In this document: positions 1 through 8,363 of the stretch, one piece after another | How positions within the stretch are numbered: position 1 is the stretch's first letter | How the letters are laid out: each line of letters opens with the position of its first letter | Assembly: GCF_001078595.1 (NCBI RefSeq) | Contig: NZ_LFTY01000002.1 | Span: 29,818-93,817 of the forward strand | DNA: 64,000 nucleotides | Reading direction: 5' to 3' | DNA from: Candidatus Rhodobacter oscarellae | GTDB lineage: Bacteria > Pseudomonadota > Alphaproteobacteria > Rhodobacterales > Rhodobacteraceae | Notes under the pieces: model-generated | The model's input: the letters and a program-made list of their open reading frames with translations, nothing else | Told to the model about the DNA's origin: nothing | The model's database searches: none | Translations under genes and position numbers: made by a program

Positions 1-560
1 ATGGCCATCATCACGCCGTTCTGTCTGGCGGGTGCCATGGCACCGATCACTGTTGCGGGTGCCTTGCTTTTGCAGCGCGAGGCCGAGGTTGTTCTGGGTC
101 ATGGCCCAATCCACCGGGTGGTCGGCGCGGGTGGTGATTGTGAGCGCGTCGCGATAGGCGGTGACGGCTTTGGCGAGCAGATCGGCGCTTTGCGGCCCCT
201 CGGTGCGTCTGCCTTGCTGTTGCAGCGCGTTGCCGAGGTTGTTCTGCGCGGTGGCCCAATCCACCGGGTGGTCCGCGCGGGTGTGGATTGTCAGCGCGTC
301 GCGATAGGCGGTGACCGCCTGGGCGAGCAGATCGGCGCCCTGCGGCCCCACGGTGCGGATGCCTTGCTGTTGCAGCGCGTTGCCGAGGTTGTTCTGGGTC
401 ATGGCCCAATTCACCGGGTGGTCCGCGCGGGTGCGGATGGTGAGCGCGTCGCGATAGGCGGAGACGGTTTGGGCGAGCAGATCGGCGCCCTGCGGCCCCT
501 CGGTGAAGATGGCTTGGTCTTGCAGAGCGAGACCGAGGTTGTTTTGGGCGGTGGCCCAAA
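1..560. repeat. 150-bp tandem repeats encoding TPR units
   Basis: The segment for the WAxxQNNLG motif recurs at about 102, 252, 402 and 551, a period of 150 bp. The copies are nearly identical at DNA level, for example the shared stretches around TGGCCCAAT and CACCGGGTGGTC. They encode 50-residue TPR-like units of the minus-strand gene. The low divergence points to recent expansion or gene conversion. Confidence 0.8.
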
Positions 561-1344
561 GCCGGTCGTCTTGTTCTTTCAACTCGGTGCTCAAAGCGCC
601 CTCTATAAGCTGCGCAGAAAATTTGAGCGCGTCGCCGCCGTATCGGAGCCCGTGGTAATAAAGTGCCGGAAACGCGGCGTGACCGCCCGATATCCGTCGC
701 CGCGCGGTTTCCAGCGGGTCTACGGCGGCAAAGCTATTGGCAGCGGCGCAGAACAGTCGGTAGGCTTGTTCGACATTGCCGCGCAGGAGCGCGTTGCTTG
801 CACGCAGTTCTGCGGTTTTAGCGGCCTCTTCCAACTCGGCGGTTTGCACCAAGGCGAGCAGGTTTTCGACCTCCTCCAGGTCCATCCGGGCGATGGCGTC
901 CTGGGCGGCGGCTTTGAGGTTTGACAGGCGTACGTAGGTCTCGCCGATGTCGTCAACCTCGGATTTCAGCGCGCGGTACTCGTCCGCTTTCAGCGTCAGC
1001 AAGCGCCGCAGCTCGGCGTCGGGCGCGTCATAGATGCCGTCAAGCTCGAACCGGGCGGCGAGGTTTTGCAGCTCTTCTCGGCTGAGAGTCGGGATCTGGT
1101 TCAGTTGCTCGGCGGCGGGGCGGGACTGGCGGATCGGGGCCAGCTCTGCCTCTGAGATATCAAGCGCGGCGCAGAGCTTTTGGATCGTCGCCTCTTGCGG
1201 GGTGATCTTGCCGTTCTCGATGCGGCTGATGTCGCCCTTGCGCGCGGGGTCGCCGAAGACGTCGAGCGCCAAAGTCTCTTGCGTCAGGCGCTTGCTGCCG
1301 CGCTGGCGGCGGACCACGGCCCCAAATGCGATTGGGTCAAACAA
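1..1344 (-). CDS. HTH-TPR protein, C-terminus beyond window
   Basis: The frame is open on the minus strand from an in-frame TAA at 1437-1435 to the left edge, so the gene is partial. No ATG is available. I favour TTG at 1344, with GGGGAG about 10 nt upstream; GTG at 1362 is the alternative. Residues about 5-65 look like a Cro/CI helix-turn-helix (VVRRQRGSKRLTQETLA, then ISRIENGKI). A helical linker of about 200 residues follows, then four TPR-like motifs of the form WAxxQNNLGxAL spaced exactly 50 residues apart. The combination suggests a DNA-binding regulator with a protein-interaction array; ligand and targets are unknown. The last 20 residues before the edge leave the repeat register, which may be the natural C-terminal tail or a frameshift. 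Confidence 0.75.
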   Translation of the reverse strand, partial: MFDPIAFGAVVRRQRGSKRLTQETLALDVFGDPARKGDISRIENGKITPQEATIQKLCAALDISEAELAPIRQSRPAAEQLNQIPTLSREELQNLAARFELDGIYDAPDAELRRLLTLKADEYRALKSEVDDIGETYVRLSNLKAAAQDAIARMDLEEVENLLALVQTAELEEAAKTAELRASNALLRGNVEQAYRLFCAAANSFAAVDPLETARRRISGGHAAFPALYYHGLRYGGDALKFSAQLIEGALSTELKEQDDRLWATAQNNLGLALQDQAIFTEGPQGADLLAQTVSAYRDALTIRTRADHPVNWAMTQNNLGNALQQQGIRTVGPQGADLLAQAVTAYRDALTIHTRADHPVDWATAQNNLGNALQQQGRRTEGPQSADLLAKAVTAYRDALTITTRADHPVDWAMTQNNLGLALQKQGTRNSDRCHGTRQTERRDDGH

Positions 1345-1494
1345 CTTCCCACAACTCCCCACAGGGTTCCACAACCCCCTGGCCGCAACTTTAACGGAAC
1401 GATTGCGCGCGTCCAGGGTGGCATATCGGGGTTGTTAGCTAATGCCGGGCGGACCCCGGCGGGATCCCACTCTCTCTCACTCAAGGAGTTCGTT

Positions 1495-1656
1495 ATGAGG
1501 AAGTGGATTGTGAAGAAGATGCGGGGGCTGTGTTGCCATCGCAACGTTTATGCGGGGCTTTGCACGAGCCATGGGTTCGCCGCCTGGGCCTCCGACAAGC
1601 CCGAGATCTATGTGCCCGCGGCGCTGCTTTATGCGGTGCTGGCCTGGATGGGCTGA
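1495..1656 (+). CDS. small hypothetical protein, 53 aa
   Basis: An ATG at 1495 is preceded by AAGGAG at a spacing of 6 nt, the best Shine-Dalgarno in this part of the window. The product starts with a basic stretch (MRKWIVKKMRG), contains three cysteines in its N-terminal half and ends in a short hydrophobic segment (AALLYAVLAWMG). I do not recognise a family. It lies in the gap between the divergent HTH-TPR gene and the protease gene, so it could also be a leader peptide. A longer in-frame upstream extension exists but lacks a ribosome-binding site. Confidence 0.45.
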   Translation: MRKWIVKKMRGLCCHRNVYAGLCTSHGFAAWASDKPEIYVPAALLYAVLAWMG

Positions 1657-1815
1657 GCGGGTGCGGGGGCGGGACAAGTCCCGCCCTACGGCGTGTCCGG
1701 ATCGGGATTGTTTCCAAAATCGCGCCATTATTGTTCTCGAATTGAGCCCAATCCGGCCCCAATTCGGCCCCACCGCGCCCTTAGCCGTGGCCCTCAAGCA
1801 AGTGGGAGCCATGCG

Positions 1816-2640
1816 ATGCGACGCGGACTGTTCTTGATCATTTTGGTGCTGTTCCTGGGGACCGAGGGGCAGGCGCAGGGCACGGGGCAAGGCTCGGGGC
1901 TGAGGACGCTGATGACCGGCGATGACAGCCGCGGCTGGCAGGGCGTGGGGCGGCTCAACATCGGCGACACGAGTTTCTGCACCGGCGCGCTGATCGCCGA
2001 GAACCTAGTGCTGACGGCGGCGCATTGCATGTATGACATGGAGAGCGGCGTGCGGATCGCCGATAGCGAGGTGGAGTTCCTGGCGGATTGGCGCGGCGGG
2101 CGGGCCTCGGCCTATCGCGGGGTGAAACGGTCGCTGGTGCATCCCGATTTCGCGGTGAGCCATGCCACATTCGTGGACCGGGTGGCCTATGACGTGGCCC
2201 TGCTGGAGCTGGACGCGCCGATCCGCAGCAGCGCCATCGCGCCGTTCGCCGTGCAAAGCCGCCCGCAGGATGGCGCCGAGGTGGGGGTGGTGAGCTATGC
2301 CCATGACCGCGCCGACAGCCCGTCGCTGCAGGAGGTGTGCCACGTGCTGGCGCGGCAGAACGGCTCGCTGGTGCTGAGCTGCGACGTGGATTTTGGCTCG
2401 TCCGGGGCGCCGATCTTTGTGGTGGAGGACGGGCGTGCGCGGATCGTGTCGCTGGTCTCGGCGAAGGCGAAGGTGCAGGGCAAGCCCGTGGCGCTGGGCA
2501 CCGCGTTGGAGGTGCCGCTGGCAGAGCTGATGGCGATGCGTGGGGCGGATGTCGCGGGTGCTGCGGCCAAGCCGAAACCGCCGGTGCGGCGCTTGGCGTT
2601 GACGCAGGACGGGACTGGCGCGAAGTTCCTGCGGCCATAG
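1816..2640 (+). CDS. secreted trypsin-like serine protease
   Basis: Predicted 274-residue S1-family (chymotrypsin fold) protease. I chose ATG 1816 because GGGAG precedes it and because it begins a clean signal peptide (MRRGLFLIILVLFLGTEGQAQ). The triad is visible: His70 in LTAAHC, Asp126 in YDVALLELD and Ser196 in FGSSGAPIF. The usual GDSGGP is GSSGAP here, a variant seen in bacterial relatives. Cys55/Cys71 and Cys175/Cys189 could form disulfides, consistent with a periplasmic or exported enzyme. The substrate is unknown. The following gap holds palindromic repeats rather than a gene. Confidence 0.85.
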   Translation: MRRGLFLIILVLFLGTEGQAQGTGQGSGLRTLMTGDDSRGWQGVGRLNIGDTSFCTGALIAENLVLTAAHCMYDMESGVRIADSEVEFLADWRGGRASAYRGVKRSLVHPDFAVSHATFVDRVAYDVALLELDAPIRSSAIAPFAVQSRPQDGAEVGVVSYAHDRADSPSLQEVCHVLARQNGSLVLSCDVDFGSSGAPIFVVEDGRARIVSLVSAKAKVQGKPVALGTALEVPLAELMAMRGADVAGAAAKPKPPVRRLALTQDGTGAKFLRP

Positions 2641-2960
2641 AGTTAGGTTTGCGGTCTTTTGGCTGCGCCAAATCTCTTGCAAGAGATTTGCACTTTCCTT
2701 GCAAGGAAAGTTGGTCCGCGAGCCGGCGAGAACTCGCGTGTACCGCGTCCCGCCATTACCTTGAGATAGCGGATATAGGCTGGGGGAGGCGGCCTCTCTT
2801 GATGGTCCGGGCGGGTTTCCAAACGCTGTGAGCTAAGTTTTGGCGTTGCGCTGTAGAGGGTCAGTGAGGGGCGCGCCGAAGAAACTCTTTCAAGAGTTTC
2901 GCAATTTTCTTGCAAGAAAATTGTGGCGCGCCAACACGCGTTGAGGGCTGATCCCGCCGC
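2641..2960. repeat. palindromic repeat block A, two modules
   Basis: This gap of about 320 bp holds no gene. It contains four palindromes: AAATCTCTTGCAAGAGATTT at 2670-2689, ACTTTCCTTGCAAGGAAAGT at 2692-2711, GAAACTCTTTCAAGAGTTTC at 2881-2900, and a 22-bp palindrome at 2902-2923 with arms CAATTTTCTTG/CAAGAAAATTG. They form two modules separated by about 170 bp of ordinary sequence. The same four palindromes, in the same order, recur at 15955-16095. Arms differ between palindromes but stay complementary; three of the four centres here are TTGCAA and one is TTTCAA. Confidence 0.85.
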
Positions 2961-5900
2961 TTACTTCTCGGTCAGCTTAAGCTCGATCCGTCGGTTCTGC
3001 GCGCGCGCCTGGGCGGTGTCGGCGGGGTTCACCGGGTTGTGCTCGCCAAAGCCCGCGGCGATCAGCCGGTCCGGCGGGAAGCCAAGCTCGTCGGAGATGA
3101 AGCGCACCACTGACAGGGCGCGGCCCTGGCTGAGCTCCCAGTTATCCGCGAAGCGGCCCGGAACAATGATTGGCTGGTTGTCCGTATGGCCGTCCACCCG
3201 CAGCACCCAGTCAATCTCGGCGGGAATGGCGGCGGCGACCTCTTCTAGGATGCCCACAACGCCAGCGATCTGGGTGCGGCCCTCGGGGCTCAGCTCTACC
3301 GCGCCGATCTCAAACAGTACCTCGGAGGAGAACACAAAGCGGTCGCCCACCACGCGCACGCCCTCGCGATCGGCGAGAAGTTCGCTGATCTGCTGGAAGA
3401 ACACAGAGCGGTAGGCCTCAAGCTGTTTGGCCTGCTCCTCGAGTTGCCGCGCGCGCTCTTCCAGGAGTTCGGCGCGCTCTTCCAGAAGATCGGCGCGCTC
3501 TTGCTCCACATCCGCGCGGCGCTTTTCTTCGGCGGTGGCGCGGGCCAGGGCGGCGTTTAGCTTGCCGCTCAGCGTCTGGATCTCGACCCGGCTGACCTGG
3601 TCCTTCTCGATGGCCTGGTCCACCAGGGTCTGCAGCGTGGCGATCTGTTCTTTCAGCGCGTCCACGTTCTGGTTCAGCGCCTCCACCTGGCGTAGGCTTT
3701 CGGCGGATTTGGCCTCCTCCGCCGACAGGGTCCGGTTGGCCTGGGCCAGCAGGACCGCGCGCTCCTCGGCATCGGAGAGGTTGCGGATGTTCTCAAGCTC
3801 CGCCGCGCGCTTGGCTGCCAGGGCGTTTTTGAGCCGCTCGCGCAGCTCTGCCTCATCGCCGACCGAGCCCTGAAGCGCCTCCGCCTCGGCCAGGGCTTCC
3901 GTCAGCTGGGCCTGCACCTGGTTGTTCTCAAGCAGCGCCGCCGCCAGGCGATCTGTCAGGTTCTCGTTCGACAGGTTCGCCGCCGCCAGCAGGGTCAGCG
4001 TCTCCTCGGCCTCGCGGCGCTTTTCCTCCAGCGACAGTTGCATGGCGGTCAGTTCGGCGCTGGAATTGGCCAGGCGTTCGCGCAGTTGCTCGGCGGCGGC
4101 GGCATCGGCCAGGCGCTGCTGCTCCGCCTCCGTCAGTTGGGTCTGCGCCGAGGTCAGCTTTTCGCGCAGCTCCAGAGCGGCGGCCTGCTCGGCCAGCAAT
4201 TCGGCCTCTTTTGCGTCCAGTTCGCCCCCTACGGCGGCTAGGCGTTCGCGCAGCTCCGAAGCGGCGGCGGCCTCTGCCAGCTGGCGGGCCTCGGCATCCG
4301 TCACGCCTTGCTCGGCGTCGGCCAGCCGTTGCCGCAGATCCTCCAACGCGGCCTGTTCGGCCAGGCGCTGGGCGTCGGCCTCGGTAAACTGCGCCTCGGC
4401 CGTGGCCAGCCGCTGGCGCAGATCCTCTGCCGCGGCCAGCTGCGCCAGGCGCTCGGCCTCGGCCTGCTCGAACTGTGCCTCCATCTCGGCCAGCTTCAGG
4501 CGCAGGGCCTCTGCCGCGGCGCGCTCTGCCAGCTGGGTCTGAGTGGCGGCGTCCAGATCGGTCGTTGCGGTCGTGAGTTCGTCCTTTAGCGCTGCCAAGG
4601 CCGCCGCCACGGCGAGGCGCTGCGTCTCTGCGGCGTCGAACTCTGCCGACATGCGCGCCAATTCCTCGCGCAGCAAGATCGCGGCGGCCTGCTCCTTGAG
4701 TAGGGCGGATTGCTCATCTGCCAGGGCGCGGGCGCTGTCGGCGAGGTTATCGCGCAGTGCGGCGACCAAGGCCTGCTCGGCGCGCAGCTCTTCCGCGGCC
4801 AGGTTCAGGTCGGCGCTGGTATCGCCGACCTCGCCGCGCAGCGCCTGGATCAGCGATTGCTCCTGCGTCAGGGCCTCTGTTCGGCTGGCCAGCTCGGCCT
4901 CAAGCCCGGCGTTGCGCGTCGCCTCGTCGTTCAGCGCGTTGGTGGTCTCGTCCAGCTTGGCGCGCAGGGCCAGCACCATGGCCTGCTCCTCGCCCAGGGC
5001 GTTCACCGCTGCCTGCAGTTCCGCGCGCAGGCCCTCGCTGCTGGCCAGCTCCTGCGCCAGCGAGGCGTCGCCCTCGTCCAGGCGCGTCTGCAGGGCGATC
5101 ACCAGGGCCTCCTCGGCGGTCAGGGCGGCGCGGGTGCGGTCCAGCTCTGCCGAGAGCGCGGCGATATCCGACCCCGCCTTGGCCACCGCGTCCTGCTCTT
5201 GGGCCAGCTCGGCCTCGATGCTGGTCAGCTGGGCGCGCAGGGCCACGGCCTGGGCCAGCTCGGTGCTCAGCCGCTCCTCGATCTGCTTCATGGCAAGCTG
5301 CAGCGCGGTGTTGGAGGCCTGCTCCTGCACCTGGGCCTGATTGACCGAGGCCAGCTGCTCTTCGCGCTGCGCCAGCAGCAGCCGCAGGGCGTTTTCCGCC
5401 GCGGTGCTGTCGTCCAGCGAGGCCTGCAGGGCGGCCAGCTGCCGGACCATGCTCTCGCGCTCGGTTTCTGCGGCGGTGTTGGCGGAGGTGACGGTGCTCA
5501 GTTCAGCGTCGCGGGCGGCGAGGCTGTCGCGCAGCTCGGTGATCAGGGCCAAGGCGTCCGTCCTGGCGGTGCTTTCGTCGGCTAGGCTGGCCTGCAGGGC
5601 CAGGATCTGCGCGCGCAGCTCCTCGCCCTCGGCCAGGGCGACCTGGCGGGCGGAGGTCTCGTCGTCCAGCGCCGCCTGGAGCCGGGCCAGTCGTTCATTC
5701 AGGGCGGTGTTCTCGGTCGCGGAGCCGTCCAGCCGCGCCAAGGCGTCGGCCAGCGAGGCCTCCCGGTCGCTCACGCGCTGTTGCAGATCCGCGATCAGCA
5801 CCTCAAGCGCCTCGCGCCGGGCCGCCGCGAGCCGGGCGGCCTCGACCTGCGCGTCGACCTCGTCGCGGGCCTGGGCCAGCGCCAGTTGTAGTGCCTCCTG

Positions 5901-6398
5901 CTGGGTGATCAGCGTGGCGTTCTCGCCGCGCAGGGCTTCGAGATCCGCCGTGAGGGCGACGCCCTCGGCCTGGGCAGCATCGCGCTGCGCCAGCAGCGAT
6001 GCCACCTGTTCCTCAAAACTGGCGATCTCGGCGCCGCGGGCGGCCAGGGTCGCCTGCTGCTCGGCGACCTCGCCCTGCAGCGAGGCGATCAGCGCGGCCT
6101 GGGCCGCCTCGGAGGCCTGCGAGGCCTCCAGCGTGGCGCTGAGATCGGCCACGTTTTCCTCGAGATTAAAATTGCGCTGCTGCTCCAGCCCAAGCGCCTG
6201 GGCGAGCGTGTTCAGCTCTTGGTTCAGCTCGTTGAGCTCGCTTTCCTGGCCGGTGATGGTCTCGCGCAGCACGTATTGCACCACCATGAATATGGTCAGC
6301 ACGAACATCAGCACCAGCAAGAGCCCGGTCATCGCGTCCACGAAGCCCGGCCAAACATTGCCGGTCATGCGGTTGACGGAGCGGCGGGTTAGGGCCAT
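2961..6398 (-). CDS. MotB/OmpA-like protein with giant coiled coil
   Basis: A 1145-residue inner-membrane protein. Residues about 15-45 form one transmembrane helix preceded by FVDAMTG; Asp21 sits where MotB, TolR and ExbD carry the ion-conducting aspartate. Residues about 50-1000 are almost uninterrupted Ala/Glu/Leu/Gln heptads, with many related blocks such as LREELA, LRQRLA and LRERLA. The C-terminus is an OmpA/MotB peptidoglycan-binding domain (DGHTDNQPI, NWELSQGRA, NRRIEL). MotB proteins are usually about 300 residues, so the coil is an extreme insertion. The start has AAGGGG 6 nt upstream and lies 3 nt after the stop of the MotA-like gene, so the two are co-translated. Inferred role: an ion-driven machine reaching across the periplasm; function unknown. 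Confidence 0.8.
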   Translation of the reverse strand: MALTRRSVNRMTGNVWPGFVDAMTGLLLVLMFVLTIFMVVQYVLRETITGQESELNELNQELNTLAQALGLEQQRNFNLEENVADLSATLEASQASEAAQAALIASLQGEVAEQQATLAARGAEIASFEEQVASLLAQRDAAQAEGVALTADLEALRGENATLITQQEALQLALAQARDEVDAQVEAARLAAARREALEVLIADLQQRVSDREASLADALARLDGSATENTALNERLARLQAALDDETSARQVALAEGEELRAQILALQASLADESTARTDALALITELRDSLAARDAELSTVTSANTAAETERESMVRQLAALQASLDDSTAAENALRLLLAQREEQLASVNQAQVQEQASNTALQLAMKQIEERLSTELAQAVALRAQLTSIEAELAQEQDAVAKAGSDIAALSAELDRTRAALTAEEALVIALQTRLDEGDASLAQELASSEGLRAELQAAVNALGEEQAMVLALRAKLDETTNALNDEATRNAGLEAELASRTEALTQEQSLIQALRGEVGDTSADLNLAAEELRAEQALVAALRDNLADSARALADEQSALLKEQAAAILLREELARMSAEFDAAETQRLAVAAALAALKDELTTATTDLDAATQTQLAERAAAEALRLKLAEMEAQFEQAEAERLAQLAAAEDLRQRLATAEAQFTEADAQRLAEQAALEDLRQRLADAEQGVTDAEARQLAEAAAASELRERLAAVGGELDAKEAELLAEQAAALELREKLTSAQTQLTEAEQQRLADAAAAEQLRERLANSSAELTAMQLSLEEKRREAEETLTLLAAANLSNENLTDRLAAALLENNQVQAQLTEALAEAEALQGSVGDEAELRERLKNALAAKRAAELENIRNLSDAEERAVLLAQANRTLSAEEAKSAESLRQVEALNQNVDALKEQIATLQTLVDQAIEKDQVSRVEIQTLSGKLNAALARATAEEKRRADVEQERADLLEERAELLEERARQLEEQAKQLEAYRSVFFQQISELLADREGVRVVGDRFVFSSEVLFEIGAVELSPEGRTQIAGVVGILEEVAAAIPAEIDWVLRVDGHTDNQPIIVPGRFADNWELSQGRALSVVRFISDELGFPPDRLIAAGFGEHNPVNPADTAQARAQNRRIELKLTEK

Positions 6399-6401
6399 CG
6401 C

Positions 6402-7634
6402 TTAGCCCCTTCGGTTGTTGGTCGTCGCGGGGTCCCGTGTGGTCTGGCGCAGGGCCTTGGTCAAGGCCGCGATGTCGCCGCGCAGCTCGGCGGTGCTTTC
6501 CTGCCGACCGGCGGCCATCTCTTCAAGGATGCGCAGAAGCTGCACGTCGATGGAGCGCAGGCGCATGCGGCTTTCGGCGTCGATCCCCGCGCCACCGCCG
6601 TCCTGGGCGGCCTGCGCCTGCACCTCGAGAAGCTGCACCATGCGGGCCTGGCCGTCCGCGATCCGGGCCTGGCCGTCGGCGATCCGGGCCAGCGCGGCGG
6701 CGTTCTCGTCGCCATCGCCCAGCTTGGCCGTCATCGCTTCGATCCCGTTGGCCACCGCGCCCAGCCGTTCGTCCAGCAGCGAGCGGCTGACATCGGCCTG
6801 CGTCAGGATGCCTTGGATCTCTTCGAACTGCTGCGACATATGCGCAAAGAACGGCGCGTATTGCCCGTGATCCCCGTCGCCGCCGCCATCGCTGTCGCCG
6901 GTCGAGAAGCCCAGCTTGGTGATCGTTGACAGCCATTCCTCGAGCTCGCGGTAGAACCGGTTCTGCCCATGCCCGGCAAAGAGCTCTAGCAGGCCCACGA
7001 CCAGCGAGCCCGCAAGCCCCAGAAGCGAGGACGCAAAGGCCACGCCCATGCCCGCCATCTGCGCCTCTAGCCCCGATTGCAGGCGGCGGAACACATCCGC
7101 GCCGGTCTCGCCATCCTTCGGCTCCAGGTTGCCGATCGTGTCCACGATCGCCGGCACCGCCGTGGCGAGGCCGTAGAACGTGCCCAGAAGGCCCAGGAAG
7201 ATCAGCAGGTTGACGATGTAGCGCGTGATGTCGCGCAGCTCATCGATCCGCGTGGCCACCGAATCCAGGATCGAGCGCGCCGAGGTCGAGTTGATCTGCA
7301 TCGTCGCGCCGCGGCTCTTTAGCAGCGTCGCCATCGGCCCCAGAAGGCGCGGCGCCGCGATGTCCTCCATCCCGGCGCTGTTGATCATGAAGCTCTCGAT
7401 CCAGATCGTCGAGCGCCGCAGCTGCCAGGTCTGCCAGTAGCAGGCGAAGACGCCCACCACGAAGACCGCCAGGATGAAACCGTTCAGCCAGGGGTTCGCC
7501 AAAAAGGTCGGCGCCACGCTGGGAAACAGGAACACCGACAGCGCCCCGACAAGCGCCAGCACCGCGCTCATCAGCACGATCTGCCGCCAGGGCTGGGTAA
7601 AATGTTGCTCGGCCTCGCGATCCGGCTGGTCCAT
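6402..7634 (-). CDS. MotA/TolQ/ExbB-like proton channel subunit
   Basis: A 410-residue protein with two hydrophobic segments at the N-terminus (about 18-70) and a MotA/TolQ/ExbB-type pair further on (NLLIFLGLLGTFYGLAT and AFASSLLGLAGSLVVGLLEL). The cytoplasmic tail from about 240 carries short repeats (ARIADGQ twice) and ends in a helical region. It is the first gene of a two-gene unit with the MotB/OmpA-like protein, matching the stator architecture of MotAB, TolQR and ExbBD. No energised receptor (TonB, TolA or flagellar genes) lies nearby, so the driven partner is unknown. It is not a clear Zorya ZorA, because the long tail is absent. Confidence 0.8.
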   Translation of the reverse strand: MDQPDREAEQHFTQPWRQIVLMSAVLALVGALSVFLFPSVAPTFLANPWLNGFILAVFVVGVFACYWQTWQLRRSTIWIESFMINSAGMEDIAAPRLLGPMATLLKSRGATMQINSTSARSILDSVATRIDELRDITRYIVNLLIFLGLLGTFYGLATAVPAIVDTIGNLEPKDGETGADVFRRLQSGLEAQMAGMGVAFASSLLGLAGSLVVGLLELFAGHGQNRFYRELEEWLSTITKLGFSTGDSDGGGDGDHGQYAPFFAHMSQQFEEIQGILTQADVSRSLLDERLGAVANGIEAMTAKLGDGDENAAALARIADGQARIADGQARMVQLLEVQAQAAQDGGGAGIDAESRMRLRSIDVQLLRILEEMAAGRQESTAELRGDIAALTKALRQTTRDPATTNNRRG

Positions 7635-7708
7635 GTGGACGATCCTGACCCTTTTCTAAGTTGTGGATAAGATACGGATGAATTGGGCCGCTGCCAACAC
7701 CCCCCGTA

Positions 7709-8239
7709 TCAGCACTGCACTTTCGTCAAAGCCCGTACCTTTTCTGCCAGCCAGGTGAGGTCGGGATCGGCGATCCCCAGCACGGCCAGATGGTCGGCGG
7801 TGTTGTAAAGATATTCGGTGTTGGGGCCGCGCCCGCCTATGGCGAGCGCGATGATCTCGGCCTGGGCGTCCAGCGTCTCGTGGCAGTATTGCACGTGCTC
7901 GGGGTCGATGACGTAGGTATAGGCCTGCTCGCGGCGGCCATCGGCCAGCGTGACCGGCAGCACGCGCTCTAGATAGGCCGACGAGATCAGCTCGCGCTCG
8001 CGCAGGTAGGCCAGGGTCGCGTCCTCTGTGCCTGGCTGCACGCGGAACGCCACCCCGTCGCAATGCGTGCCCTCGGCGGCGTCTAGCGCCAGCACCAGGC
8101 CGGGCTCGGCCTCGGTGCCGCGATGGTGGATCGAGCGCATGCAGAAGCTGCGCGCGTAGCCATCCAGGCGCGCCAGCGCCTGCTCGGCCACCTCGAACCC
8201 CGGATTCCAAATCAATGATGCATAGCCAAAGACCCACAT
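7709..8239 (-). CDS. ChaC-family gamma-glutamylcyclotransferase
   Basis: 176 residues, starting at ATG 8239 so that the protein opens with MWVFGYASLIWNPGF, the substrate-pocket motif of the ChaC family. Members cleave glutathione to 5-oxoproline and Cys-Gly in the cytosol. The C-terminal half contains the NTEYLYNTADHL segment, also typical of the family. A longer reading from 8359 exists but gives a non-homologous N-terminus. The gene is divergent from the DUF2125 gene, with a gap of about 125 bp. Confidence 0.85.
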   Translation of the reverse strand: MWVFGYASLIWNPGFEVAEQALARLDGYARSFCMRSIHHRGTEAEPGLVLALDAAEGTHCDGVAFRVQPGTEDATLAYLRERELISSAYLERVLPVTLADGRREQAYTYVIDPEHVQYCHETLDAQAEIIALAIGGRGPNTEYLYNTADHLAVLGIADPDLTWLAEKVRALTKVQC

Positions 8240-8363
8240 GGCGCGCGGCAATCCCCTGGTTGTTCCCTGCGCTGCCCTATAGAGAGCCGTGTCAGAAGCG
8301 CAACGCGAAAGCGCGGGTCCCGCGGGCAAGCCGCGGCGATCCGGACGGATTGGGTGCAAGAAA

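Noticed and set aside
1-560. CRISPR array
   Set aside because: The repeat period is 150 bp and the repeats are in-frame coding TPR units without distinct spacers.
1-924. 307-codon plus-strand ORF
   Set aside because: Mirror of the TPR repeats; only the minus strand gives HTH and NNLGxAL motifs.
2961-7634. Zorya-type anti-phage system
   Set aside because: The pair has MotAB-like parts, but the long tail is on the MotB-like partner, no ZorC, ZorD or ZorE gene is nearby, and the neighbours are housekeeping genes.
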